Assembly (NCBI RefSeq): GCF_003149745.1
Contig: NZ_QGEG01000001.1
Coordinates: 496,001 to 560,000 of the forward strand
DNA length: 64,000 bases
DNA from: Flagellimonas aquimarina
Lineage (GTDB): Bacteria; Bacteroidota; Bacteroidia; Flavobacteriales; Flavobacteriaceae
Direction: 5' to 3'
Positions 36,280 through 45,129 of the stretch are shown here, piece by piece (position 1 is the first letter of the stretch; every line of letters begins with the position of its first letter). Under the pieces are notes generated by a model. The model had not been told where the DNA came from and searched no databases. It saw only the letters and a list, made by a program, of their open reading frames with translations. The position numbers were made by a program, and so were the translations under genes.

Positions 36280-36996
36280 ATGATAAAAAAGGCAATTGTT
36301 ATTGGAGCAACTTCCGGTATTGGAAGGGAGCTTGCTCTTGTCTTATCTAAAAACAATTACAAAGTTGGTATCACCGGACGTCGTTCAGCATTGTTGAAAG
36401 CCCTAGAACAAAAATCTCCTGGTTCTTTTATTTCCATGGCTTTTGATTGCACCGAAGAACATGCGACAATTCACTTAGAGCAATTAATTGAAAAATTGGA
36501 GGGCTTAGACCTACTCATCTTCTCATCCGGAACAGGAGACCTTAATGAAGCACTTGTGTACGACATTGAAAAAATGACCAATACCTTGAATGTAGTTGCT
36601 TTCTCCAAAATAATGGGGTGGGCCTTCAAGCTTTTTCAAAAACAAGGAAATGGACATGTTGTTGCAATAACCTCAATAGGTGGATTAAGAGGAAGTGCCA
36701 TTGCTCCGGCTTACAATGCTTCCAAGGCATATCAAATCAATTATTTGGAAGGGCTCCGTCAAAAAGCGAAGAAGTTGAAAATGGATATCACCCTCACCGA
36801 TGTTCGCCCTGGATTTGTTAACACGGCAATGGCAAAAGGCGATGGACAATTTTGGGTAGCTTCACCCAAAAAAGCAGCCAATCAAATTTTTTTAGCCATC
36901 AGTAGAAAAAAAGATAGGGTCTATATTACAAAAAGATGGCAATTAATCGCCATAATTGTCAAGATTTTGCCAAATTGGCTTTACAAAAGAATGTGA
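36280..36996 (+). CDS. Short-chain dehydrogenase/reductase
   Basis: 238 aa. Rossmann motif GATSGIGRELA (about residues 9-19), SSGTGD in place of the usual NAG, catalytic Ser in TSIGG and Tyr/Lys in YNASK, then DVRPGFVNTAMA. No signal peptide; the substrate is unknown. It overlaps the acyltransferase gene at 36993 by 4 bp (GTGA), so the SDR, acyltransferase and HD gene are translated from one mRNA; a lipid-related reductase is conceivable. Confidence 0.9.
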   Translation: MIKKAIVIGATSGIGRELALVLSKNNYKVGITGRRSALLKALEQKSPGSFISMAFDCTEEHATIHLEQLIEKLEGLDLLIFSSGTGDLNEALVYDIEKMTNTLNVVAFSKIMGWAFKLFQKQGNGHVVAITSIGGLRGSAIAPAYNASKAYQINYLEGLRQKAKKLKMDITLTDVRPGFVNTAMAKGDGQFWVASPKKAANQIFLAISRKKDRVYITKRWQLIAIIVKILPNWLYKRM

Positions 36997-37736
36997 CCGT
37001 GCAAAAGTTGATTTCTTACCCTCTGACCTTACTTTTTTTCATCCTATTTGGGTTAGTGCTGATTTTTTTTCATCCTATACAATGGCTGTGTCTTAACCTT
37101 CTGGGTTATGATGCGCATAGACGTAGCGTGGCTATTTTAAACTGGTTTTTAATGCGATGCACCAAGGTCCTTGGAACGCGCTATAGATTTGAAAATAAAC
37201 ACAATATACCAACAGACAGGCCTCTTATCATTGTGTCCAATCATCAAAGTATGTATGATATTCCCCCTATTATCTGGTATATGCAAAAACATCATCCAAA
37301 GTTTGTAAGCAAAAAGGAATTGGGAAAAGGAATTCCAAGTGTATCATATAACCTAAGACACGGTGGTTCGGTTCTGATCGACAGAAAAGATGCAAAGCAA
37401 GCCATAATGGAAATTGGGAAATTAGGGTCCTATATTGAAAAACATAATCGTAGTGCCGTTATTTTTCCAGAAGGTACCCGAAGCAGGGATGGAAGGCCAA
37501 AACCTTTTAGGCCAACAGGGTTAAAAATGTTAATGAAAAAGTCTCCTTCTTCTCTTATAGTTCCCTTAACCATCAATAATTCTTGGAAAATGCTTCGCTT
37601 TGGAAAATTTCCCATGGGTCTAGGTGCCCATATTACCCATACTGTGCACAAACCCCTTGAGAATGACGGGAATTTAGATGAGCTTATTACAAAACTGGAG
37701 GGGATTGTTTCAGCGGGCATTAAAGTTAATTCATGA
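36993..37736 (+). CDS. plsC: 1-acyl-sn-glycerol-3-phosphate acyltransferase
   Basis: 247 aa. Start chosen at GTG 36993, overlapping the SDR stop (GTGA); a more upstream ATG at 36936 would overlap the SDR by 61 bp and add an unconserved tail. One or two N-terminal hydrophobic helices (LTLLFFILFGLVLIFFHPIQWLC), then catalytic NHQSMYD (HxxxxD) and FPEGTRSRDGRP. Inner-membrane enzyme acylating lysophosphatidate to phosphatidate in phospholipid synthesis. Its stop overlaps the HD gene start by 4 bp. Confidence 0.92.
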   Translation: MTVQKLISYPLTLLFFILFGLVLIFFHPIQWLCLNLLGYDAHRRSVAILNWFLMRCTKVLGTRYRFENKHNIPTDRPLIIVSNHQSMYDIPPIIWYMQKHHPKFVSKKELGKGIPSVSYNLRHGGSVLIDRKDAKQAIMEIGKLGSYIEKHNRSAVIFPEGTRSRDGRPKPFRPTGLKMLMKKSPSSLIVPLTINNSWKMLRFGKFPMGLGAHITHTVHKPLENDGNLDELITKLEGIVSAGIKVNS

Positions 37737-38386
37737 CAGACTCAGAAATCTTAGAACACACCATCTCTTTTGTAAAGGAAACTCTTGAAAATGCTGAAGG
37801 AGGTCATGATTGGTTTCACATTGAACGTGTTTTCAATACCGCCAAGTTCATATCCAAACATGAAAAAGTAGATGCTTTGGTTGTAAAGTTAGCGGCTCTT
37901 TTGCATGATATTGCGGACCCAAAATTCTACAATGGAGATGAAAGCATAGGGCCTAAAATGGCTTATGATTTCTTAAATACTCTGAAAGTTGACCAAGAGA
38001 CCATTAACCATATCATCGAAATTATTAAACATGTATCTTTTAAAAATAGTCTAGAAAAAAACCAAAAAGTGTTTTCTTCAATAGAGTTGAAAGTAGTACA
38101 GGATGCAGATCGCTTAGATGCCATTGGCGCAATCGGCATTGCGCGCGCATTTAATTATGGCGGCTATAAGAACAGGGAACTTCATAACCCAGAGATTTCC
38201 CCAAATTTGAACATGACCAAAGAGGAATATAAAAGGTCCAATGCTCCCACAATTAATCATTTTTATGAAAAATTGCTTCTGCTCAAAGAAAAAATGAACA
38301 CCACAACCGGTAAAAAATTGGCCGAGGAACGCCATCAGTACATGCTAGGTTTTTTAAAGCAGTTCCACAAAGAATGGAATCCTTAG
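37733..38386 (+). CDS. HD domain phosphohydrolase
   Basis: 217 aa, cytosolic. HD motifs: GGHDWFHIERV (first His), LAALLHDIADPKFYNG (HD pair), and DADRLDAIGAIGIARAF with the last Asp. This resembles the YedJ/YpgQ-like small HD hydrolases that act on nucleotides; the substrate is not known. Start overlaps plsC by 4 bp (ATGA). Last gene of the SDR-plsC-HD operon, convergent with the glycosyltransferase gene 38 bp away. Confidence 0.9.
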   Translation: MTDSEILEHTISFVKETLENAEGGHDWFHIERVFNTAKFISKHEKVDALVVKLAALLHDIADPKFYNGDESIGPKMAYDFLNTLKVDQETINHIIEIIKHVSFKNSLEKNQKVFSSIELKVVQDADRLDAIGAIGIARAFNYGGYKNRELHNPEISPNLNMTKEEYKRSNAPTINHFYEKLLLLKEKMNTTTGKKLAEERHQYMLGFLKQFHKEWNP

Positions 38387-38423
38387 TGCTTAAAAAACAT
38401 ACTGATTCAATATTTTGTTACAG

Positions 38424-39866
38424 CTACTTTTTTTCTGGTAAACCACGTGTCAACCACCCTCTTCGTTTAACTGTGGCAATTGAGTAAGGTGTAATCCAGA
38501 ATAGTCCAAAAGTGTATAGTATACTATATGAATAAGCCCAGAACGATTCTGATAAGTCATATCGTTTTGCATAGAAAATAACCGGAAAGGTAGATAGAAC
38601 AAGAATACTAAAAAGCGTTGAACTCAAAAACAGTAAAGGGTGGGTTGCAACAAAAAATAACATGAACAACAAAAAAGGGTAGCTCATCGCAATTTTTGAG
38701 GACTGACTTAAAAACAAGAGTCTTGTGCCTACCTTGGACCCCTGTCTAAAATTCTTAAAGACATATTTAGACATCTCTATGTTCTCGCGAACATTACTTC
38801 TGCCCCATCTAATGAACATCTTGTATAGGTTGCGATATTTTTCGGGCACATTAGTGTAAGCATAGGCGTTCCTCTGAAATAAGACATGGTATCCTTGTTT
38901 CAATATCATATTGGTCATTGCACAATCTTCTCCAATATCAGAAGGTTGACCCATAAAAGTTTGATTGATCCAATCAGGAAGACAAGCAAAAACTGCAGAA
39001 CTTCGATATGCTGCTAAAGCACCTGGTGTACAAAGTACGGAGTTAAGACTGCTTTCCGCGGAACGAACAAACTCAAAACTCAAAACAAAACTCACATCCA
39101 ACATTTTAGGAAGCAGCGCCTTCTTGTTGTTTAAAACCCTAATATTTCCTGCCACTGCGCCACATTGTTCATTATTAATGAAAGGACTGACCAAATTTCT
39201 CAAGGTGTCCTTTTTTACAATAGAATCGCTGTCCACAGTTACAAAAATCTCTCCTTTTCCCTCGTTAAAGCCAAGGTATAATGCATGGCGTTTCCCCATG
39301 TTTTTAGGCTGTTTGTAAATGGTTAGACAATCTCCCAATTCTTTCTTTGCCTCCTGTATCCATTGCCAAGTATCATCTTGACTGCCATCATCAATAGCAA
39401 GCAATTGTAATTTCTCTTTAGGGAAATCACTATCTGCCAGACTCATCAATGTATGCCAAACTTGCTTACCTTCATTGTATGCTGGCACTATTACGGTGCA
39501 GGTAGGCAGTTCATTGTCCTTAACGGATGCAATAGGTTTATATCTAAAATATTGGAACAACGTATAAAGGAAAAAACCTGCCTTAAACAAAAATAGGCCA
39601 CCTGCTAAAATCATAAAGGCCAATCCTAACTTGGAACTCATGCGATCCAAATTAAATTGAGTAAAATCGCTTTGCAAAACATACATTAGGTATACAGCTC
39701 CCAACATTAAAACAAATGTGCTTCCCAACACAAAAACACCCCAAGCATCGGCAGTTTCAAAAAATGAAATAATCCTATCCCTAAAGGTCAAGGTTTTTAA
39801 ATTGTCAGAGATTTTTTTGGAATTGCCTTCCAAAGTATTTGTTTGATGTGATATCGTGTTTCCCAT
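38424..39866 (-). CDS. Family 2 membrane glycosyltransferase (hyaluronan/chitin/poly-GlcNAc synthase-like)
   Basis: 480 aa. Two N-terminal membrane helices (WGVFVLGSTFVLMLGAVYLMY; LGLAFMILAGGLFLFKAGFFL), a cytosolic GT2 domain with IVPAYNEG, IDDGSQDD, TVDSDS, GEDCAMT and a processive-type FIRWGRS, then several C-terminal helices. This is the layout of processive polysaccharide synthases, so it probably makes and extrudes a surface polymer from UDP-sugars. It stands alone, with no polysaccharide export genes close by. The 250 bp to the divergent gene at 40117 hold no other gene. Confidence 0.88.
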   Translation of the reverse strand: MGNTISHQTNTLEGNSKKISDNLKTLTFRDRIISFFETADAWGVFVLGSTFVLMLGAVYLMYVLQSDFTQFNLDRMSSKLGLAFMILAGGLFLFKAGFFLYTLFQYFRYKPIASVKDNELPTCTVIVPAYNEGKQVWHTLMSLADSDFPKEKLQLLAIDDGSQDDTWQWIQEAKKELGDCLTIYKQPKNMGKRHALYLGFNEGKGEIFVTVDSDSIVKKDTLRNLVSPFINNEQCGAVAGNIRVLNNKKALLPKMLDVSFVLSFEFVRSAESSLNSVLCTPGALAAYRSSAVFACLPDWINQTFMGQPSDIGEDCAMTNMILKQGYHVLFQRNAYAYTNVPEKYRNLYKMFIRWGRSNVRENIEMSKYVFKNFRQGSKVGTRLLFLSQSSKIAMSYPFLLFMLFFVATHPLLFLSSTLFSILVLSTFPVIFYAKRYDLSESFWAYSYSILYTFGLFWITPYSIATVKRRGWLTRGLPEKK

Positions 39867-40116
39867 TTTCTTTCTTTTGCGGTAAAAGTGTCTTAGTGTT
39901 ATACGTTCCCAATATTATTTTGGATTCATTTTTTTGAAATTTTAACCCAAGTGTTCAGGTAGGTAGGTACACCCAAAAGATTGAGAAGACAAGGGCGGAA
40001 AAATCCGTACTATAACTTTTGCGAACAATTCTGTAAAATATTATGCTGAAGACTGCGGTCTAGTAAAGTAATTACTGCTTTTTTGTATCTTCAAGCCTAC
40101 AACTAATCCAAGTAAA

Positions 40117-41541
40117 ATGCAAAGAAGAAAGTTCCTTAAGAATGCGGCTGCAGCTTCGGCCGCATTTTCAATTGTTCCAAGCCATGTTTTAGGAAAAAAT
40201 CATGTTCCCCCAAGTGATACCCTTTACGTATCTGCCTTTGGTGTTGGCGGAAGGGGCAATGGTGTAATACAGGGTCTTGATGCAACAGGACACGTAAAAT
40301 TTGTCTCGTTCTGTGATGTAGATGATAGACGTGCAAAGCAAACCTATGATCTTTTCCCAGATGTAAAACGATTTAAGGACTTTAGAAAGGTTTATGACAA
40401 ACATTTAAAGGATATAGATGCTGTTATGGTCGCTACTCCGGATCATACCCATGCCACCATTGCGCTTCCTTTTATGCGTGAAAAGAAACATGCCTATGTT
40501 GAAAAACCATTGACACACAATATTCATGAAGCCAGATTGATGACCAAAGTTGCCGCCCAAAATGGCATTGTTACTCAGATGGGAAATCAAGGGGCATCCA
40601 GTGATGATAGCCGTATTGCGCGTGAATGGGTAGAATCTGGGATTATTGGTAAAATACATACTATTGATTGCTGGACCAACCGTCCTGTATGGCCCCAAGG
40701 CGTGCCAATACCAGTTGAAAGACAGAGAGTACCAAAAGAATTGGACTGGGACCTTTGGTTAGGCCCAGCAGCCATGCGCGATTATAATGCTGCATACTTG
40801 CCATTTAAATGGCGTGGCTGGTGGGACTTTGGGACCGGTGCACTTGGCGATATGGGTTGCCACATTATGGAAACACCATTTAGCGTATTGGATTTAGGTT
40901 ACCCAAAAGAAGCAGAAGCTAGTTGTACTTCTGTTTGGGTTGGTGATTTTGTGGAAGCTGACTACAGTCCTTCATGCCCTCCTTCATCCAAAATACATTT
41001 AAAATTTGAGCATGAACACCATGGTGATATTGCATTGAACTGGTATGATGGAGGTTTAAAACCAGACCTTCCAGATGAGCTGAAAGATGATGAAACCATT
41101 GGTGATGGTGGCGGTGGAACAGTTATGTATGGTGATAAAGGAACTCTGGTTTGCGATACATATTCTAGAAATGCCCGTTTATTGCCATCAGAAATGATGA
41201 ACCTATATAAATCTCCCGAGCCCAAGTACCCAAGAGTACCGGGTAGCATGGATGGTCATATTGCCAATTTTGTTGATGGTTGCATGAATGGTGCTGCTAC
41301 TTCATCGGACTTTGCAAAATCAGGGCCATTGACCGAAACGGTGCTTATGGGGAACCTTGCTGTTAAAGCGTATCAATACAAAGTACTGCAAGAAGGAAAA
41401 AAGGTTGGCGACTGGGCTCCATATGATTATCCTGGCAGAAGAAAATTGTTATGGGATGGTGAGAACATGAAAATAACCAACTATGACAGGGCCAATGAGT
41501 GGGTATCAAGGGAGTATCGTAAAGGTTGGGAACTTAGTTGA
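40117..41541 (+). CDS. Secreted Gfo/Idh/MocA family oxidoreductase (Tat signal)
   Basis: 474 aa. N-terminal Tat signal (MQRRKFLKNAAAASAAFS, cleavage near VLG), then a Rossmann domain with SAFGVGGRGNGVIQG, FCDVDDRRA, ATPDHTHATIA and VEKPLTHNIHEA, and a C-terminal domain with LDWDLWLGPA, MGCHIMETPF and GDIALNWYDGG. Such periplasmic NAD-binding members are common in Bacteroidota and are associated with glycan or keto-sugar degradation (some act as NAD-bound glycosidases). It stands alone, so the link to the locus at 11-23 kb is not positional. Confidence 0.92.
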   Translation: MQRRKFLKNAAAASAAFSIVPSHVLGKNHVPPSDTLYVSAFGVGGRGNGVIQGLDATGHVKFVSFCDVDDRRAKQTYDLFPDVKRFKDFRKVYDKHLKDIDAVMVATPDHTHATIALPFMREKKHAYVEKPLTHNIHEARLMTKVAAQNGIVTQMGNQGASSDDSRIAREWVESGIIGKIHTIDCWTNRPVWPQGVPIPVERQRVPKELDWDLWLGPAAMRDYNAAYLPFKWRGWWDFGTGALGDMGCHIMETPFSVLDLGYPKEAEASCTSVWVGDFVEADYSPSCPPSSKIHLKFEHEHHGDIALNWYDGGLKPDLPDELKDDETIGDGGGGTVMYGDKGTLVCDTYSRNARLLPSEMMNLYKSPEPKYPRVPGSMDGHIANFVDGCMNGAATSSDFAKSGPLTETVLMGNLAVKAYQYKVLQEGKKVGDWAPYDYPGRRKLLWDGENMKITNYDRANEWVSREYRKGWELS

Positions 41542-41709
41542 CCCAATTCACAATTTTTCTTTCTAAATAGCTTGCAATGAAAGAGTCAGCATAATAAATG
41601 CTAACCCCAGTATTTTGGTTTGAGTTTGTTGCTTCATTTTTAAGCGATGTATTTATCTTGAAGAACCAAAAAATTTGTATTGGTAACATTTGATAGTGAT
41701 TTTTTATCT

Positions 41710-42045
41710 ATGAAAAACTTAAACAACCTGCGCATGAACGTAGTCCAAACCTCAGAAAATGGTGTGGTCAATGAGGAAACGATATTTAATTTTAGACAAT
41801 CGGGAAATATGGTTGAAGCTAATTATTCTGGCGGGCAGATCGCTCAAGGATTTCTGGTGGGCAAAATTCAAGGAGACATTTTACAGTTTAGCTATTGCCA
41901 GTTACAAACAGATGGTGAATTGGACAATGGTATTTCCAAATCTGAAATAAGTGTAAAAACCAATGGCAAAATTAGGTTAACGGAACATTTTGAATGGGCC
42001 TCTAGAGAAGGTCAATCTGGAGTAAACATTTTTGAGGAGCTCTAA
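41710..42045 (+). CDS. Small conserved protein, unknown function
   Basis: 111 aa starting at the ATG at 41710 (MKNLNNLRMNVVQTSENGVV); an upstream TTG frame start is not family-like. The pattern ENGVVNEETIFNFRQSGNMVEANYSGGQIAQGFLVGKI, with many antiparallel strands, is that of a small flavobacterial family sometimes named n-acetylglutamate synthase without evidence. No catalytic motif visible and no signal peptide, so cytosolic. It stands between the oxidoreductase and the Fur-family gene and may be monocistronic. Confidence 0.7.
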   Translation: MKNLNNLRMNVVQTSENGVVNEETIFNFRQSGNMVEANYSGGQIAQGFLVGKIQGDILQFSYCQLQTDGELDNGISKSEISVKTNGKIRLTEHFEWASREGQSGVNIFEEL

Positions 42046-42074
42046 CTTTTTTAAACCAACTGTGATCATAACAC

Positions 42075-42449
42075 TTATGTGCAGTCGTTACACGTACCCG
42101 ATATCAATCCATTAAAATTTTCCAATACATACCCTTCAGGCAAACTGATGGATGCTTCTTTTTCTAGACATTCTACTTTTCCACATTGGGTACATCTAAA
42201 ATGGAAGTGGTTATGGTTGTGTGTTTTTTGGGTACAGTTAAGGCAAAAGGCAAAGTACTGCTTGCCATCGTCCCCTACTATTTTGTGCACAATACCATCC
42301 TCACAAAAGCGGTTCAATACCCTGTAAATGGTTGCCCTGTTCACCTGGGAATCCAGTTTTGACTGAATCATTTCATGGTTCATCGCTTGGTTCTCTGCTT
42401 TGAGCAGTTCTAGAATTTCTTGTGTGGAGTGGGTTTGTCTTCTTTTCAT
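42075..42449 (-). CDS. Fur/Zur family metal-dependent transcriptional regulator
   Basis: 124 aa. N-terminal winged helix (ILELLKAENQAMNHEMIQSKL, RATIYRVLNRFCEDGIV) and C-terminal metal/dimer domain with HNHNHFHFRCTQCGKVECLE and a final CNDC giving the structural Cys4 zinc site. The short length and His-rich segment suit Zur or PerR as much as Fur. It is divergent from a thioredoxin-reductase-like gene; a 23-bp imperfect palindrome at 42453-42475 sits just before its ATG and over the other promoter, so it probably autoregulates and controls that gene. Confidence 0.9.
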   Translation of the reverse strand: MKRRQTHSTQEILELLKAENQAMNHEMIQSKLDSQVNRATIYRVLNRFCEDGIVHKIVGDDGKQYFAFCLNCTQKTHNHNHFHFRCTQCGKVECLEKEASISLPEGYVLENFNGLISGTCNDCT

Positions 42450-42452
42450 TTT

Positions 42453-42475
42453 TTAATGCGACATTGTTGCAATAA
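42453..42475. promoter_or_regulatory. Fur-type palindrome overlapping divergent promoter
   Basis: TTAATGCGAC-ATT-GTTGCAATAA: the right half matches the reverse complement of the left at 8 of 10 positions. It is 3 bp upstream of the Fur-family ATG and covers the -33 TTG of the plus-strand promoter (42467-42469). Shape and place fit an operator for the adjacent regulator; binding is inferred. Confidence 0.5.
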
Positions 42476-42496
42476 TATAAATTCTCTATATCTTCG
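42467..42496 (+). promoter_or_regulatory. Promoter of thioredoxin-reductase-like gene
   Basis: TTG (42467-42469), a 19-bp spacer, then TATCTTCG (42489-42496): exact Bacteroidota spacing with one mismatch to TAnnTTTG. The ATG follows at 42538. Confidence 0.55.
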
Positions 42497-42537
42497 CCAA
42501 ATAATTTGGAATACAATTTTTTGTCAAAACAATCATC

Positions 42538-43454
42538 ATGAAAGATACAAACCAATTTGAAATCATAATTATTGGAGGAAGCTATGCGGGACTATCTGCT
42601 GCATTGGCCCTGGGAAGATCCCTGCGAAAGGTTCTGGTCATTGATAGCGGAAAACCATGCAATCGTCAAACACCACATTCGCATAACTTTCTTACCCAAG
42701 ACGGAAAAACTCCCAAAGAAATAGCTACTGTTGGCCGCGAGCAAATTGCAAACTATAAAACCGTTGAGTTTTATCAAGGCCTAGCCGTAGAAGGTGTTAA
42801 AACCGCCAATGGATTCGCAATTACTACCCATGAAAACAAAACTTTTGTAGCAAAAAAGTTGATTTTTGCCACTGGGGTCAGGGACATTATGCCAGATATT
42901 GATGGATTCGCCGAATGTTGGGGCATTTCCGTCATTCATTGTCCTTACTGTCATGGTTATGAAGTACGAAATGAAAAAACCGCAATTCTTGGAAATGGGG
43001 ATTATGGTTTTGAGTTTTCACAACTGATCCACAATTGGACAAAAAGTCTGACCTTGTTTACCAATGGCAAATCCACATTGACCAATGAGCAAACCAGCTT
43101 ATTGCAAAAAAAGACATTGAAATTTACGAGGGCGAAATAGACCGATTTGAACATCTAAACGGTAAACTGGAACATATTGTATTTAAAGATGGATGTGAAA
43201 TGAGTTTAAAAGCCATTTACGCCCGGGTACCGTTCGTTCAAAATTCGGATATTCCAACAAAACTGGGGTGCGAGCTCACGGACGATGGGCTACTACAAAT
43301 CGATTCTTTTCAAAGGACCTCTGTTGATGGTATTTATGCTTGCGGGGACAGCACTATTTGGATGCGATCTGTTGCCAATGCCGTTGCCACCGGTGCAAAC
43401 GCTGGGGCCTTCTTGAATAAGGATCTTATAAAAAAAGCGTTTTACCAGAATTGA
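42538..43454 (+). pseudogene. Thioredoxin-reductase-like FAD disulfide oxidoreductase, frameshifted at A7G
   Basis: Frame 1 runs 42538-43140 (200 codons) with the FAD motif IIIGGSYAGLSAAL, redox pair Cys135/Cys138 (HCPYCHGYE, as in GliT/HlmI-type dithiol oxidases) and the NADPH motif LGNGDYGFE. At 43106-43112 seven A residues then G (frame-0 codons CAA AAA AAG) precede an out-of-frame stop at 43138. A -1 shift there continues as DIEIYEGEIDRFEHLNGKL and then the C-terminal FAD segment GIYACGDSTIWMRSVANAVA to 43454, giving about 305 aa, the normal length. A AAA AAG is the canonical slippery heptamer in the right phase, so this is a frameshift mutation, a sequencing error in a homopolymer, or slippage/recoding. 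Divergent from the Fur-family gene. Confidence 0.85.
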
Positions 43455-43455
43455 T

Positions 43456-44709
43456 CTAGATTCCTGGTAATTTCTTCTTTAAATGTTTTCTCACCAATTC
43501 GTTTTTGGTTAGCTCAATCGCCTTTTTAAGAGCGGCTTCATACTCATCCTGATTGTTAGCTTCCTTCAAAAGCTCCGCCTTAATTGCAAAGAAAAGTCCA
43601 GAGCTGCTAAAATCTGTTTTCTTCTGCAGTGCTCTTAATGCTTTGGTCCCTTCTGCTTCACCGTGCACTTTGGCATAAGGAATAATTTGGTTCAAAGCCA
43701 GCATGGGCGAGTATTGTCTCTTTAACTGTATATCGTAGAGTTCCAATATGCTTTTCCAATCTGTTTTTTGAAATGTCTTGGCCACACAATGGTAATATGA
43801 TCGAGCAGCTTCCAAATGGTAGTTAGAGGGCATTTTATCCTCCGTTCCGGAGCTTTCTAAATGTTGAACTCCTATTCTAATGAGTTTTTGGTTGTATTTG
43901 GACCGATCTTGGTGCTCCAATGTAACCAACTCACCTTCTTCGTTCAAACGGGCATCAAACCGTGAGGCATGAAAACACATTAAGGCTATTAAGGCCGTTA
44001 AATTAGGGTGTTTACAATATTGGTTCTCTTTTAATAACAGCGCCAAACGTAAGGCTTCATAACAAATATCCCTTTTAAGAACACTAGACCCAGTAGTTGC
44101 GGCATACCCTTCCGTAAATAGTAAGTAAATGATCCGAAGGACTTTGAACAACCTGGACTGCAACCCCATCTGTACCGGAATCTGTAAAAACTGAACTTCT
44201 TGCCTAAACTTCTTTTTGGCCCTAGTAAAAGATTTGGCCACAGTTTCTTCCTTTTTTAACAAGGCTTCTCCCAATTCTTTGTTGCTAAAGCCCCCTATGA
44301 GCTTAAGACTCAATATAACCTGATATTCCTCGGATAGCGAAGGATGACAGCAGGCAAATATCATTTTTAACTGACTATCAGATATTGTGTCATCCAAAGA
44401 AATCTCCTTCTCTGGAAAAACTTCTCCATCATTGTTTAGATGTTTGTCATCAAGAAAGTCCATTTTCTTGCTTCGCCGCAATACATCTATAAGTGCATTG
44501 TTGGCTACTCTATAAAGCCATGCCGTTGGGTTATCTGGTACAGATTTATATGCCCAGACCTGCATTGCCTTTAAAAAAGTGTCTTGGGCAACGTCCTCGA
44601 TTTGTTCCAAATAGGAAATCCCAAATTTATTGGTTAAAACTGCAACCACTTTTCCGTATTCATTTCGGAACAAATGGTCAATGGTATTGGTCAGGTTGTT
44701 TTCACTCAT
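43456..44709 (-). CDS. ECF42-type RNA polymerase sigma factor with C-terminal extension
   Basis: 417 aa. Sigma region 2 at about 10-85 (YLEQIEDVAQDTFLKAMQVW, PTAWLYRVANNALIDVLRR), region 4 at about 120-170 (YQVILSLKLIGGFSNKELGE), then a long helical DUF6596/TPR-like extension (LRIIYLLFTEGYAATTG, YHLEAARSYYHCVAKTF). This is the build of ECF42 sigma factors, which are typically next to YCII/DGPF protein genes, as here. No anti-sigma factor gene is adjacent; the extension is thought to regulate activity. A terminator hairpin sits only about 9 bp before its ATG. Confidence 0.92.
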   Translation of the reverse strand: MSENNLTNTIDHLFRNEYGKVVAVLTNKFGISYLEQIEDVAQDTFLKAMQVWAYKSVPDNPTAWLYRVANNALIDVLRRSKKMDFLDDKHLNNDGEVFPEKEISLDDTISDSQLKMIFACCHPSLSEEYQVILSLKLIGGFSNKELGEALLKKEETVAKSFTRAKKKFRQEVQFLQIPVQMGLQSRLFKVLRIIYLLFTEGYAATTGSSVLKRDICYEALRLALLLKENQYCKHPNLTALIALMCFHASRFDARLNEEGELVTLEHQDRSKYNQKLIRIGVQHLESSGTEDKMPSNYHLEAARSYYHCVAKTFQKTDWKSILELYDIQLKRQYSPMLALNQIIPYAKVHGEAEGTKALRALQKKTDFSSSGLFFAIKAELLKEANNQDEYEAALKKAIELTKNELVRKHLKKKLPGI

Positions 44710-44717
44710 AGTTAAAC

Positions 44718-44744
44718 CAAAAAAAGCCTGATATCCATCAGGCT
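44718..44744 (-). terminator. Terminator between YCII pair and sigma factor
   Basis: On the minus strand AGCCTGAT-GGAT-ATCAGGCT (8-bp perfect stem, 44725-44744) is followed by TTTTTTTGG. It ends the YCII transcript just before the sigma gene start, so sigma expression needs read-through or a promoter inside this short space. Confidence 0.85.
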
Positions 44745-44766
44745 CTCCTTCATTGTTTTTAGGGGG

Positions 44767-45120
44767 TTACTGAATGTTCATTGGTACAATTTCCCTTATT
44801 TCTAAAATACTGCCATCGAAACCAAAGTGCGGATTCCCTTTTGATATTTCCAAGGCTTCGTTCATATCCTTAGCGGAAACAATGGTATAACCTCCAATTA
44901 CCTCCACGCCTTCTGCAAATGGCCCATTAGTAATCAGTTCTCCTTTTTTGTAAACCACTTTACCTTCCTGAGAAAGTGGCAATCCTTCCACAAGTTTTCC
45001 CTGCTCCTTTAAACGTTTCAACCATTTCTCCCAATCTTTGGTCAGCGCTTCCTTTTCTTGTTGGGACAACTTGTTATAATCATCATACCCGCCCCTAAAC
45101 AGATATAAAAAATTGCTCAT
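44767..45120 (-). CDS. YCII/DGPF domain protein 2
   Basis: 117 aa, a small dimeric alpha/beta (ferredoxin-like) protein. Seen: MSNFLYLFRGGYDDYNKLSQ, a GELITNGPFAEGVEVIGGYTIVSA segment (NGPFAEG replaces the DGPFAE signature) and EALEISKGNPHFGF. Cytosolic. YCII-type proteins of this subgroup are regularly encoded with ECF42 sigma factors and are presumed targets; activity is unknown. A close paralogue of the 117-aa protein 9 bp upstream, so a tandem duplication. Confidence 0.9.
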   Translation of the reverse strand: MSNFLYLFRGGYDDYNKLSQQEKEALTKDWEKWLKRLKEQGKLVEGLPLSQEGKVVYKKGELITNGPFAEGVEVIGGYTIVSAKDMNEALEISKGNPHFGFDGSILEIREIVPMNIQ

Positions 45121-45129
45121 ATACTATGT

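Noticed and set aside
41563..41637. 24-codon minus-strand ORF with a signal-like sequence (MKQQTQTKILGLAFIMLTLS)
   Set aside because: It looks like the start of an exported protein but stops at once; too short to call and no terminator or promoter. Could be a gene remnant.
41710..42045. Name n-acetylglutamate synthase for the small protein
   Set aside because: That label circulates for similar proteins, but there is no acetyltransferase or kinase-like motif here and the protein is far too short.
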